Shown: positions 7,794 through 18,518, counted from the stretch's first letter. The stretch: 32,627 nt of DNA from Gammaproteobacteria bacterium (GCA_003252455.1 QKED01000072.1:1-32627); one strand, 5' to 3'. The notes: generated by a model from the sequence alone, not told the origin. Program-made: numbers and translations.

Positions 7794-9702
7794 GGTCGCC
7801 TCCGGGCGGCTCCGTGGCTGGCGTGTTCTCGGGGTGTTCGATCGCCTCGTAGGCCTCATCGTCGAGCAGGTAGCGATTGAGTACCGCACGTGCCACCGGG
7901 CCCGCGACCGCACCGCCACTACCTCCGTTTTCGACGATCACCGCCACCGCCAGTTGTGGCTTCTCCACCGGGGCGAAGGCGACGAAGAGGGCGTGGTCGT
8001 GCAGGCGCTCGTCCAGTTCGTCCTTCTTGTACCGCTCACCCTGGGCGATGCCGAAGACCTGGGCGGTGCCGGTCTTGCCCGCCATCTCGTACGGTAGGTC
8101 GACCGCCAGGCGCCTAGCGGTGCCGGTAGGGCCATGGATCACCCCGCGCATCGCCATCACCACCTCGTGCCAGTGGTGCGGGTCGACCACCGTGACTTGG
8201 GCCCCGAGGGTCGGCTCTAGCGGCTCGCGTGCGCGCGTCTCGGCGTCCAACAGGGTGCTCACCACGCGCGGCTCGTAGCCGACGCCGTTGTTGGCGAAAG
8301 TGGCGATGGCACTCGCCAACTGCACCGGCGTAGAGAGGACAAAGCCCTGGCCGATACCGGCGATGAGGGTCTCGCCGGGAAACCAGGGTTCGTTGCGCAC
8401 GGCGCGCTTCCAGGCGCGGTCGGGCATCAGTCCGGGTAACTCACCGGTGATGTCGAGGCCACTGGCATGCCCGAGGCCGAAGCCTTTGAGGTAGTCGGAG
8501 AGGCGGTCGATACCCAGGGTGTAGGCGAGGTCGTAGAAGTAGATGTCGCACGACTCGGCGATGGCGTGGTAGAGGTTGACCGGGCCGTGGCCGACCCGCT
8601 TCCAGTCACGGTAGTAGTGGTCGTCACCCTTGAGCTGGTACCAGCCGGGGCAGAAGAGGCTGTGCTCCGGCTCGACCACGCCCATCTCCAACCCGGCCAG
8701 ACCGACCAGCGGTTTGATGGTGGAGCCGGGGGGGTATTGGCCACGTAGGGCGCGGTTGAACAGCGGTTTGTCGAGCGAACCGGTCAGCTCCTGGTAGGTG
8801 GGCACGTCGATGCCATCGACGAACAGGTTGGGGTCGAAGCTCGGGGTACTCACCATGGCGCGTACGGCGCCGCTGCTCGGCTCGATCGCCACCAGGGCAC
8901 CCCGTCGACCCTCCAGGGCGTGCATGGCCGCCTCGTGTAGGCGGATATCGAGGTTGAGGATCAGGTCCTTGCCCGGTATCGGTGGGGTGCGCTTGAGTAC
9001 GCGCAGCACCCGGCCACGGGCGTCGGTCTCGACCTCCTCGTGGCCGACGGTGCCATGGAGCACATCTTCATAACTGCGCTCGATGCCGACCTTGCCGATA
9101 TAGCGGGTGGCGCTGTAGTTGCCGGGGTCGAGGGTCTTCAGCTCCTTCTCATTGATGCGCCCCACATAGCCGACGCTGTGAGCGGTGAGGGGGCCGAGGG
9201 GGTAGTGGCGGGTGAGGCGCGCCTGCACCTCGACCCCCGGCAGGCGGTGCAGGTCGACCGCCAGCGCCGCCACCTCCTCCTCGGTGAGGTTGTCGCGCAG
9301 CAGCACCGCATCGAAGCGGCGCAGGCGCTTGCGTGTGCGTTCGAAGCGGGTGAGGTCGCGTTCGGTCAGGGGGATACGCTCGCCGATGAGGGCCAGAGTC
9401 GCCTCCATGTCGCTCACCTGCTCGGGGATGATCTCGACGGAGAAGCTGGGCAGATTTTCCGCCAGCACCACACCGTTGCGGTCGAAGATGAGGCCACGGG
9501 TCGGGGCGATGGGGCGGATGCTGATGCGGTTGTTGTCGGAGAGGGTGGTGTAGTGGTCGTGGTGCAGTACCTGCAAGTAGACCAGTCGCCCGACCAAGAT
9601 GCCGACGCAGAGGAAGGCGAAGAGCCCCGCGACGATGGCGCGGGTGCGGAACATGTAGTTCTCGTACGCCGAGGCCTTGAGGGTACTACTCTCCCAGCCC
9701 AT
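7783..9702 (-). CDS. mrdA: Penicillin-binding protein 2 (elongation transpeptidase)
   Basis: Class B PBP that crosslinks peptidoglycan within the elongasome and activates RodA. The 639-residue product has a single N-terminal membrane anchor (about 20-43), a pedestal domain with RGLIFDRNG (69-76), and the transpeptidase motifs SxxK at S327/K330 (PPGSTIKP), SCD at 384-386 and KTG at 544-546. Length and motif spacing agree with E. coli PBP2, where the active serine is S330. The start lies 8 nt after the mreD stop. Very confident. Confidence 0.97.
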   Translation of the reverse strand: MGWESSTLKASAYENYMFRTRAIVAGLFAFLCVGILVGRLVYLQVLHHDHYTTLSDNNRISIRPIAPTRGLIFDRNGVVLAENLPSFSVEIIPEQVSDMEATLALIGERIPLTERDLTRFERTRKRLRRFDAVLLRDNLTEEEVAALAVDLHRLPGVEVQARLTRHYPLGPLTAHSVGYVGRINEKELKTLDPGNYSATRYIGKVGIERSYEDVLHGTVGHEEVETDARGRVLRVLKRTPPIPGKDLILNLDIRLHEAAMHALEGRRGALVAIEPSSGAVRAMVSTPSFDPNLFVDGIDVPTYQELTGSLDKPLFNRALRGQYPPGSTIKPLVGLAGLEMGVVEPEHSLFCPGWYQLKGDDHYYRDWKRVGHGPVNLYHAIAESCDIYFYDLAYTLGIDRLSDYLKGFGLGHASGLDITGELPGLMPDRAWKRAVRNEPWFPGETLIAGIGQGFVLSTPVQLASAIATFANNGVGYEPRVVSTLLDAETRAREPLEPTLGAQVTVVDPHHWHEVVMAMRGVIHGPTGTARRLAVDLPYEMAGKTGTAQVFGIAQGERYKKDELDERLHDHALFVAFAPVEKPQLAVAVIVENGGSGGAVAGPVARAVLNRYLLDDEAYEAIEHPENTPATEPPGGDHAH

Positions 9703-9710
9703 CGCGCAGC

Positions 9711-10199
9711 TCAGTTGACCACGAAGTAGCGGCGCACTTCACGCAGCACCAGGTAGACCCAGGGCCACAGCAGCGGACTGGTGAGCGACGGCAGCCAGTA
9801 GGCCCAGGTCTGCGGGGGTTCGCCGAGCAGGCCACGGATCCAGAGTGAGAGCATCTGCCCCATCACCACCAGCATCATTACCACCAGCGCCTGCTGGCTC
9901 AGGGGGTAGAGGCGGATACGCTGATAGAGCTGTAGCGTGAGGTAGGCGATGAGGGCCAACACCAGGGCGTGCTGGCCGAGTACGGTGCCACGGATCACAT
10001 CGAGCAGCAGGCCGAGGCTCCAGCCGATGCCCACGCCGATGCGGTGCGGTAGCGCCATACACCAGTAGATGAGGGTCAGCGCCACCCACTCGGGGCGCGC
10101 CACATGGGCCCACTCGGGCAGGGGCAGCATGGTCAGCATGAGCGCGACCACGAACGAGGCGATGATGATGCTACTGCCGTGACGGGGGATGAGGCTCAC
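9711..10199 (-). CDS. mreD: Rod shape-determining protein MreD
   Basis: Small integral membrane protein of the elongasome, 162 residues, the same length as E. coli MreD, with about five hydrophobic segments, the conserved LTLIYWCMALPHRIGVGIGW region and the LGLLLDVIRGTVLGQHAL stretch. The start is GTG at 10199, overlapping the mreC stop as GTGA, with a G-rich (GGGGGTGG) segment just upstream. A longer open frame to 10337 exists but would only re-read the mreC tail in a second frame. Confident. Confidence 0.93.
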   Translation of the reverse strand: MSLIPRHGSSIIIASFVVALMLTMLPLPEWAHVARPEWVALTLIYWCMALPHRIGVGIGWSLGLLLDVIRGTVLGQHALVLALIAYLTLQLYQRIRLYPLSQQALVVMMLVVMGQMLSLWIRGLLGEPPQTWAYWLPSLTSPLLWPWVYLVLREVRRYFVVN

Positions 10200-11143
10200 T
10201 GTCCACCCCCTGCGCCTGCCGTGGGCGCGGCAGGGGCCGATGTGTTGCCGGGGGGCTCGTCGCCGCCATCGGTCTTCTCTGCCTCCACACCCTCTCCTTC
10301 GGCCTTCGGGGGGGCGTGTACCGGCTCGCTGCGCCACACCAGCAGCACCTCGCGGATCTGCTCCAGATTGGCGCTCGGGCGGGCCAAGATCCGCGCGTAG
10401 GGCCGACCGGGGTCACGCTCCACCTGGGTAACGACGGCCACCGGGTAACCAGGAGGGAAGCGCTGACCGAGCCCTGAGGTGACCAGCAGGTCGCCCGGTT
10501 TGATGTCGGCATTGTTGGGGATGTGCGGGATCACCAACTGATTGGCCACGCCGGTGCCGAGTGCCAGGGCGCGCATGCCGTTGCGATTGACCTGTACCGG
10601 AATGGCGTGCGAAGGGTCGGTGAGTAGCAGCACGGTGCTGTTCACCGGGGTGACGTGCACCACCTGGCCCATGACGCCGTGGGCGTCGAGTACCGGCTGC
10701 TGGTCGAAGACCTGGTCGGTGCTACCGCGGTTGATCAACACCTGGTGTTTGAACGGGTCCATATCCACGGCGATGATCTCGCCGATGAGCATGCGCTCCC
10801 CCACCTTGGCCGAGGAGCCGAGCAGGGAGCGCAGGCGGATGTTCTCCTGCTCCATGGCGGCGAGGCGTTGGAGCTGGATCTGCTGGATGAGTGTCTGCTG
10901 GCGTAGCGCATCGATGTCGGCGAGCAGGCTGGCGTGGGTGCGCAGCCCCTCTTGGGCCCAGTTACCGACCTGGGCGGGGAGGTTCATGACGTACTGAATG
11001 GGGGAGAGGGCGACGGTGAGGGCGGAACGGATCGCCTCCAGGTGGTGCTCACGATGGTCGAGGTACATCAGCAACACCGAGGTGAGGGCCAACAGGGCCA
11101 GCCGCATCGAGGCGGAGGGGCCCTGGATAAAGAGCAGTTTAAT
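10196..11143 (-). CDS. mreC: Rod shape-determining protein MreC (probable ATT start)
   Basis: Bitopic periplasmic scaffold that links MreB to PBP2/RodA. The product has one N-terminal membrane segment, a coiled coil (about 73-110) and the MreC beta-barrel domain (NRGSTDQVFDQQPVLD, GVMGQVV, LLLTDPSHAIPVQVNRNG, LVTSGLGQRFPPGYPVAVV), then a Pro/Ala/Glu-rich tail. The first ATG (11107) has no ribosome site and omits a conserved N-terminal block. Reading from ATT at 11143 gives IKLLFIQGPSASMRL, which aligns without gaps to the start of E. coli MreC (MKPIFSRGPSLQIRL), with GAGGG 7 nt upstream and an in-frame TGA two codons before. ATT is therefore the likely start; 11107 is the conservative alternative. 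Confidence 0.9.
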   Translation of the reverse strand: MKLLFIQGPSASMRLALLALTSVLLMYLDHREHHLEAIRSALTVALSPIQYVMNLPAQVGNWAQEGLRTHASLLADIDALRQQTLIQQIQLQRLAAMEQENIRLRSLLGSSAKVGERMLIGEIIAVDMDPFKHQVLINRGSTDQVFDQQPVLDAHGVMGQVVHVTPVNSTVLLLTDPSHAIPVQVNRNGMRALALGTGVANQLVIPHIPNNADIKPGDLLVTSGLGQRFPPGYPVAVVTQVERDPGRPYARILARPSANLEQIREVLLVWRSEPVHAPPKAEGEGVEAEKTDGGDEPPGNTSAPAAPTAGAGGGQ

Positions 11144-11190
11144 GGCTCAGCCCTCGTGGCATGAGAGTGCAGGGGAGGCGGCGTAGCGCC

Positions 11191-12398
<1,208 letters not shown>

Positions 12399-12686
12399 AT
12401 GGCCCTGGACCGTAGCGACGTCGCGAAGATCGCCCATCTTGCCCGACTTGCCATCGACGAGGAGGCAGTGCCCACCTACGCACAGAACCTCTCCAACATC
12501 CTCGAACTGGTCGAACAGATGAACCAGATCGACACCAGTGGGGTCACCCCCATGGCGCACCCCCTGCACATGGCCCAGCGCCTGCGCGAGGACGTGGTCA
12601 GCGAGGTGAATCAGCGTGAGCACTTCCAGGCCCACGCCCCCTCCACCGAGGCAGGCCTCTTCCTGGTGCCCAAGGTGATCGAGTAA
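12399..12686 (+). CDS. gatC: Asp-tRNA(Asn)/Glu-tRNA(Gln) amidotransferase subunit C
   Basis: Small subunit of the GatCAB transamidosome that stabilises GatA in the conversion of misacylated Glu-tRNA(Gln) or Asp-tRNA(Asn) to the correct amide. The product has 95 residues, the usual length, with the conserved [12 protein letters not shown] start, the [17 protein letters not shown] segment and the terminal [10 protein letters not shown]. The start is MALDRSD, 6-7 nt after AAGGGAG; upstream in-frame ATG at 12327 is rejected. First gene of gatCAB, 50 nt before gatA. Very confident. Confidence 0.96.
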   Translation: MALDRSDVAKIAHLARLAIDEEAVPTYAQNLSNILELVEQMNQIDTSGVTPMAHPLHMAQRLREDVVSEVNQREHFQAHAPSTEAGLFLVPKVIE

Positions 12687-12736
12687 GGCCTCGGCCCGCC
12701 TCTCACCTATCTCAGTCAAGCCGACGAGCGACCCCT

Positions 12737-14191
<1,455 letters not shown>

Positions 14192-14226
14192 TACATTCAG
14201 TGTCTGAGTAGGCCGCTGGAAGAATT

Positions 14227-14310
14227 TTCACCACGAAGGACACGAAGAGCACGAAGTAATAAATGCATTGAAGTTTCTTCTTCGTGTGTCTTCGTGTCCT
14301 TCGTGGTTAA
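14227..14310. repeat. Inverted repeat of CACGAAG-type 9-mers between gatA and gatB
   Basis: The left arm (14227-14256) holds three tandem 9-mers of the form CACGAAGnn preceded by TTCAC; the right arm (14280-14310) is the reverse complement with few changes (three CTTCGTG units, one with an extra base). A 23-nt AT-rich spacer separates them. The sequence differs from its GC-rich surroundings and could fold into a long hairpin in the gatA-gatB message. Similar CACGAAG palindromes are familiar as dispersed intergenic repeats in several proteobacteria (from memory). It may be a mobile or domesticated small repeat, a transcript stabiliser or a weak terminator; there is no T-run of the usual kind. 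Confidence 0.8.
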
Positions 14311-14350
14311 TGACTCTTAGCCGCACTACGGGACTAGTAAAGAGGTTTGA

Positions 14351-15790
14351 ATGATGGAATGGGAAGTTGTTATTGGGCTGGAGATCCATGCCCAGCTCGC
14401 CACCAAGACCAAGATCTTCTCCGGCGCCGCCACCCAGTACGGTGCCGAGCCCAACACCCAGGCCTGCGCCGTGGACCTGGGCCTGCCCGGCGTGCTGCCG
14501 GTGCTGAATAAAGAGGCGGTGCGCATGGCGGCCAAGTTCGGCCTGGCCATCGGCGCCACCGTGGCCGAGCGCTCCGTGTTCGCGCGCAAGAACTACTTCT
14601 ACCCCGACCTGCCCAAGGGCTACCAGATCTCCCAGTTCGAGCTGCCCGTGGTCGCATGCGGCCACCTCGACATCGAGCTGGAGGACGGCAGCACCAAGCG
14701 CATCGGCGTCACCCGTGCCCACCTCGAAGAGGATGCGGGCAAGTCCCTGCACGAAGACTTCCACGGCGCCACCGGCATCGACCTCAACCGCGCCGGTACC
14801 CCGCTGTTGGAGATCGTCTCCGAGCCCGACCTGCGCTCCGCCAAAGAGGCGGTCGCCTACATGAAGAAGATCCACTCCCTGGTGCGCTACCTGGAGATCT
14901 GCGACGGCAACATGCAGGAGGGCTCCTTCCGCTGCGACGCCAACGTCTCCGTCATGCCCAAGGGCTCCGACACCTTCGGCACCCGCGCCGAGATCAAGAA
15001 CCTCAACTCCTTCCGCTTTGTCGAGCGGGCGATCGAGTTCGAGATCGAGCGCCAGATCGACCTCATCGAGGAGGGCGGCAAGGTCGTGCAGGAGACCCGC
15101 CTCTACGACGCCGACAAGGGCGAGACCCGCTCCATGCGCGCCAAGGAGGAGGCCAACGACTATCGTTACTTCCCCGACCCCGACCTGCTGCCGCTGGAGA
15201 TCGAGCCGAGCTTCATCGAGGCCGTGCGCGCCACCCTGCCCGAGCTGCCCGACGCCAAGAAGGCGCGCTTTATGGAGCAGTACGGCCTCAGCGCCTACGA
15301 CGCCGGGGTGCTCACAGCCAGCCGCGAGATGGGCGATTTCTACGAGAGTCTGGTTGAGCAGGCCGGTGGCGAGGCCAAGCAGTGCGCCAACTGGATGATG
15401 GGTGACCTGGCCGCCAGCCTGAACAAGGAGAACCTGGAGATCACCGAATCCCCCGTCTCCGCCGCCATGCTCGCCGGGATGATCAAGCGCATCCTTGATA
15501 ACACCATCTCCGGCAAGATCGCCAAGGATGTCTTCGCCGCCATGTGGGCGGGCGAGGGCGATGCCGACGCGGTGATCGAGGCCAAGGGGCTCAAGCAGAT
15601 CACCGACACCGGCGCCATCGAGACGCTGATCGACGAGATCCTCGCCGCCAACCCCGAGCAGGTCGCCGCCTACCGTGGTGGCAAGGACAAGCTCTTCGGC
15701 TTCTTCGTCGGCCAGGCGATGAAGGCCTCCAAGGGCAAGGCCAACCCCGCCCAGCTCAACGAGCTGCTCAAGGCCAAGCTGGACGGCTAG
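14351..15790 (+). CDS. gatB: Asp-tRNA(Asn)/Glu-tRNA(Gln) amidotransferase subunit B
   Basis: Kinase/transamidase subunit that activates the misacyl-tRNA carboxylate with ATP and adds ammonia from GatA. The 479-residue product begins [13 protein letters not shown], the GatB signature, then carries the [28 protein letters not shown] and [18 protein letters not shown] blocks, and ends in a YqeY-like tail domain ([13 protein letters not shown]) that touches tRNA. AGAGG lies 5 nt before the first of two adjacent ATG codons. It is separated from gatA by a 159-nt gap holding an inverted repeat, and its stop overlaps the start of the next gene. Confidence 0.98.
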   Translation: MMEWEVVIGLEIHAQLATKTKIFSGAATQYGAEPNTQACAVDLGLPGVLPVLNKEAVRMAAKFGLAIGATVAERSVFARKNYFYPDLPKGYQISQFELPVVACGHLDIELEDGSTKRIGVTRAHLEEDAGKSLHEDFHGATGIDLNRAGTPLLEIVSEPDLRSAKEAVAYMKKIHSLVRYLEICDGNMQEGSFRCDANVSVMPKGSDTFGTRAEIKNLNSFRFVERAIEFEIERQIDLIEEGGKVVQETRLYDADKGETRSMRAKEEANDYRYFPDPDLLPLEIEPSFIEAVRATLPELPDAKKARFMEQYGLSAYDAGVLTASREMGDFYESLVEQAGGEAKQCANWMMGDLAASLNKENLEITESPVSAAMLAGMIKRILDNTISGKIAKDVFAAMWAGEGDADAVIEAKGLKQITDTGAIETLIDEILAANPEQVAAYRGGKDKLFGFFVGQAMKASKGKANPAQLNELLKAKLDG

Positions 15791-16092
15791 TGGTCAAGCA
15801 CATCGTCATGTGGCGCCTCAAGGAGGAGGCGGAGGGGCGTTCCCGTGAGGAGAACGCCCTTTTGATCAAGGAGAAGCTGGAGGGGCTGGTCGGGCAGATC
15901 CCCGGCCTGCTCGCCATCGAGGTGGGCATAGACTTCAGTGCCACGCCAGACTCAGCGCATATCGTCCTCTACAGTGAATTCACCGACAGAGATGCTCTGG
16001 CGGCGTACCACCAGCACCCGGCCCATCAGGCCGTTGCACCACTTGTAGGTGTGGCACGCAGTAGTAGACAGTTGGTCGACTACGAGGTGTAG
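15790..16092 (+). CDS. Dabb (stress-responsive alpha/beta barrel) domain protein
   Basis: A 100-residue protein starting at GTG 15790, which shares one base with the gatB stop (TAGTG). It shows the Dabb fold pattern: KHIVMWRLKEEA at the start, a central IPGLLAIEVGIDFS strand and a C-terminal SEFTDRDALAAYHQHPAHQAV segment. Dabb proteins are small dimeric ferredoxin-like proteins; some are enzymes but most bacterial members have no known role. It is translationally coupled to gatB. The stop codon lies in the edge of a REP-like palindrome, so the last codons border repeat sequence. Family call good; role unknown. Confidence 0.87.
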   Translation: MVKHIVMWRLKEEAEGRSREENALLIKEKLEGLVGQIPGLLAIEVGIDFSATPDSAHIVLYSEFTDRDALAAYHQHPAHQAVAPLVGVARSSRQLVDYEV

Positions 16093-16120
16093 GGCGGATA
16101 AGCGCAGCGTCATCCGCCAA
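16090..16120. repeat. REP-like palindrome at the 3' end of the Dabb gene
   Basis: GGCGGAT (16093-16099) pairs with ATCCGCC (16112-16118) around AAGCGCAGCGTC. The TAGGGCGGATAAGCGCAGCG form is, from general knowledge, a widely dispersed REP-type intergenic element in gammaproteobacteria. Here the TAG of the element is the stop codon of the upstream gene. It probably acts in transcript 3'-end protection and sits just before the terminator. Confidence 0.7.
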
Positions 16121-16125
16121 TGAAT

Positions 16126-16158
16126 AAAGGCCCGAAGGTTGTACCTGCGGGCCTTTTT
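16126..16158 (+). terminator. Rho-independent terminator of gatCAB-Dabb
   Basis: AAAGGCCCG pairs with CGGGCCTTT, and an inner AGGT/ACCT stem closes a small loop; the plus strand ends in five T. A textbook terminator, 33 nt after the Dabb stop. The A-run on the left side is short, so activity towards the minus strand (behind the GIY-YIG gene) is possible but weaker. Confidence 0.9.
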
Positions 16159-16185
16159 CATCTCGGACACAGCACCATCGCCTGG

Positions 16186-16764
16186 TCACTCTCCGATGGC
16201 GACGTGCTTCTTGCGCTCGTTGCGTGTGATGCGCCCCTCTCTCATCAGCAGGCCAAGCACGCTGTAACTGAGATAGTCCTTCGAGCCACCGCCATAGTCA
16301 GGCTGAAGTCCGAGATACTTTGCCGCGTCTGAGTTGGCGATGCCGTTGGGGTTTGCCTTGGCCAGCTCCATCACGGCGGATTTGATCAGCTCAAGTCCCA
16401 TCTGTGCGCGTTCGTAGCATCCATCGGGTACATTGACCCGGACCTTTTTGCCAATCGTGTTCGGATTAGGTTGTACGTGGTTGGTCAGCAGCCCGCCATT
16501 TCGCCGTACTCCGAAGGCGGCAATCAGCTCCGCCTCAATCTTCAATGCCTGTTCTTCCGTCAGATTGTCCGCGATGACGGTATGCAGTACCTTGTGGCCG
16601 TCCGTATGGATGGACTGAATCACCTCACCCTTCTCTGAGTCGTCGACCTTCGCTTGGTGCTCCCAGGCGCGATTTCCCGTCCCCTTGCCGATATAGAAGG
16701 GCTTGGCCGGGCGATCGCGCGGGTCTTTTAAGGCGTAGACATAGAAGGGATTTTGTTGTGGCAT
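16186..16764 (-). CDS. GIY-YIG nuclease-fold protein with C-terminal helical, winged-helix-like domain
   Basis: 192 residues. The N-terminal half has a divergent GIY-YIG module of the LEM-3-like kind: FYVYAL (7-12) for GIY, PFYIGKGTGNR (22-32) for YIG with the catalytic arginine R32, and IEAELIAAFG with a glutamate (E77 or E79) in the metal-binding position. The C-terminal part (about 125-185; IKSAVMELAKANPNGIANSDAAKYLGL, then YLSYSVLGLLMREGRI) resembles a small winged-helix DNA-binding domain. This arrangement suggests a DNA endonuclease, perhaps restriction- or repair-related, but no methylase or partner gene is adjacent. Base composition is less GC-rich than the flanks and it lies at an accessory junction, consistent with transfer. 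Start ATG 16764 has only a weak ribosome site. Confidence 0.75.
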   Translation of the reverse strand: MPQQNPFYVYALKDPRDRPAKPFYIGKGTGNRAWEHQAKVDDSEKGEVIQSIHTDGHKVLHTVIADNLTEEQALKIEAELIAAFGVRRNGGLLTNHVQPNPNTIGKKVRVNVPDGCYERAQMGLELIKSAVMELAKANPNGIANSDAAKYLGLQPDYGGGSKDYLSYSVLGLLMREGRITRNERKKHVAIGE

Positions 16765-16899
16765 CCAAAGAGTCCAGTTATCTGTTTGGCGAGTTAGTAA
16801 TTCGGGTGGACCCTTAGGATAAGCCGTGGGGAGCTAGTCAACTACTTGTACTGCTGACACAGCCTTCTACTGCACGACCAGGAGTAAGGTACACACTGC

Positions 16900-17256
16900 T
16901 CATACTCGCCGCAGACAGAACTTCTCCACATACCCTAGCGGTCGATAACTCAGCTTCACCCGTCGCAGGTTGCGCAGCCCGAGGTCGTCACCTACGTTGA
17001 TGTAGGTACAGTCGGCGAGGGTGATGGCGATGTCGCGAAAGCGGAACTGCGCGGCGCCGGGGATCTCGACGTTGGTTTTCTCCACCAGGATGTTGGCTGT
17101 CTCGGTATTGAACCGCTCACCAAAGGTGTAGCCCTCGACCTGGCCCAGGATGCGTAGCACCAGGCCGCTAAGCCCCAGTTCGGCTGTAGAAGTGCGGTGC
17201 GTTCGATGCCGAGGCGTTCCATCTCGGCGGTGGAGGAAAAACCGGTGACCTTGTCG
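16900..17256 (-). pseudogene. Frameshifted remnant of a DUF2156-family gene
   Basis: The last 86 codons (16900-17160) are open and match the C-terminus of the intact DUF2156 protein at 18607-19665 at roughly four of five residues (VEGYTFGERFN, ILVEKTNVEIPGAAQF, DCTYINVGDDLGL, NLRRVKLSYRP). Further upstream the match continues in another frame (TAEMERLGIER), with a net one-base shift around 17190, and stops near 17256. About two thirds of the gene is missing. It is a decayed partial duplicate, in the same orientation as the intact copy about 1.7 kb away. Confidence 0.88.
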
Positions 17257-17783
17257 TAGCAGCTACACTATACCGATGCACACGAGCATCTAGATAGGCC
17301 TCATACTCAATGAAGTTGAGATGGGGCAGGTACGTTTGACGCTCATGTGCACAGACTGAGTAGCCGCCTGGCAGGCAGGGCAGCTTAAGCAGCAGTCTGT
17401 AGTGGCATAGTGAACGTGGCTGCAGGTCTGTCCGGCCAGAGCTGGGTTACCTTGACGGGGGAAATGCAGGGTCAGGTCATAATTTCGCTCTCAGATCACA
17501 CTTAGTCAATACGGTACAACGGGTCGATACTCACGGCCATATCACTACCGGTAACTAACAATCAGCGCTTACTGTCTACAGTACAACTTTGGGTAGTGCG
17601 CCGACGTTGCAGGATTGAGCAGCTCCTTCTGCGTCCATCTCTGGGTTCTAGTCGTGGCTGACCATTCACACGCTTGATCTCTTAGCAGCTATTTCGCACT
17701 CAACTCTTCTGACCACGACGCGTTGAGATCACTCTCTCTGCCCCAAATACACTTGGAGTGTCTGACACCACAAGGAGAACGCG
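17257..17783. other. Gene-free stretch upstream of the persulfide dioxygenase
   Basis: About 530 nt with no convincing coding frame, less GC-rich than the rest and rich in stop codons. It does not align by eye with the missing N-terminal part of the DUF2156 gene. A short GGGTCAGGTCATAATTTC-like stretch near 17470 is vaguely reminiscent of edges of REP-associated transposase elements but is too short to call. The right end contains the promoter and dyad of the next gene. Confidence 0.5.
17723..17773 (+). promoter_or_regulatory. Putative promoter and 21-bp operator-like dyad of the persulfide dioxygenase
   Basis: TTGAGA (17723-17728) and TACACT (17748-17753) could be -35 and -10 boxes, although the 19-nt spacing is long. 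Overlapping and following the -10 is a dyad at 17753-17773: TTGnnGTGTC, one central T, GACACnnCAA, symmetric at 8 of 10 positions per arm. Its position over the start of transcription and just before AAGGAG suggests a repressor site. The regulator is not visible in the window. Confidence 0.45.
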
Positions 17784-18518
17784 ATGATCTTCCGACAGCT
17801 GTTCGAGCCCGATTCCTCCACCTATACCTACCTAATTGCGTGTCCTGAGACCGGCGTTACGGCACTGATCGACCCGGTGCTGGATAGTGTTGAGCGGGAT
17901 CTCTCGGTGTTGCAAGAAATGGGGCTCACGCTCGACTTCACCATCGATACCCACGTACACGCGGACCATCTGACCGGGGCACGCCGTCTGCGTGAGTTGA
18001 CCGGGTGTCGTGTGGCCTATCCGGCCCTGGACGAACTGCCATGTGCCGACATTGGTGTGCGCGAGGGCGAGCCCTTTCTCGTCGGCAACATTGAGTTGCA
18101 CCCGCTCTTTACCCCCGGCCACACCGACCACCATCACGCCTATCTGATCGACAATGGCACACAACAGATGTTGTTCAGCGGAGATGCGCTTCTCATCGAG
18201 GCCTGCGGTCGCACCGACTTTCAGTCCGGCGATGCGGCCACCCTCTACCGCAGCATCCACGAGAAGTTCTTTACCTTGCCCGACGAGACGCTGGTCTACC
18301 CCGGCCACGACTACGAGGGGCGTTGCATCACCACCATACGCCAGGAGAAGCAGCGTAACCCGCGCCTCGGCAACGGCAAGAGCCTGGATGAGTTCGTGGC
18401 GATCATGCAGGGCATGGATCTGCCCTATCCGCGCAAGATCGACTTCGCCGTGCCCGGCAACCTTGAGTGTGGGGTCTGCCCGGAGAACACACCCGAGGCG
18501 TACCAGCGTCCGTGCTGA
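17784..18518 (+). CDS. Persulfide dioxygenase-like metallo-beta-lactamase-fold protein (ETHE1 family)
   Basis: 244 residues. Predicted to oxidise glutathione persulfide to sulfite with O2 at a mononuclear Fe(II). The sequence has THVHADHLTGA (H57, H59, D61, H62), TPGHTDHHHAY (H113), FSGDALLIEACGRTDFQSGD (D134) and YPGHDYEGR (H175). The LIEACGRTDFQ stretch distinguishes ETHE1-type dioxygenases from glyoxalase II. Likely iron ligands by family analogy are H57, H113 and D134. A perfect AAGGAG lies 6 nt before the ATG, and a dyad sits at its promoter. No rhodanese is fused or adjacent. It is flanked by two copies of a DUF2156 gene, one broken. Confident in the family; substrate inferred. Confidence 0.92.
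   Translation: MIFRQLFEPDSSTYTYLIACPETGVTALIDPVLDSVERDLSVLQEMGLTLDFTIDTHVHADHLTGARRLRELTGCRVAYPALDELPCADIGVREGEPFLVGNIELHPLFTPGHTDHHHAYLIDNGTQQMLFSGDALLIEACGRTDFQSGDAATLYRSIHEKFFTLPDETLVYPGHDYEGRCITTIRQEKQRNPRLGNGKSLDEFVAIMQGMDLPYPRKIDFAVPGNLECGVCPENTPEAYQRPC

Noticed and set aside
17460-17485. Possible edge of a REP-associated transposase element
   Set aside because: Only a short resemblance to remembered sequences; no transposase frame or paired end is present nearby.
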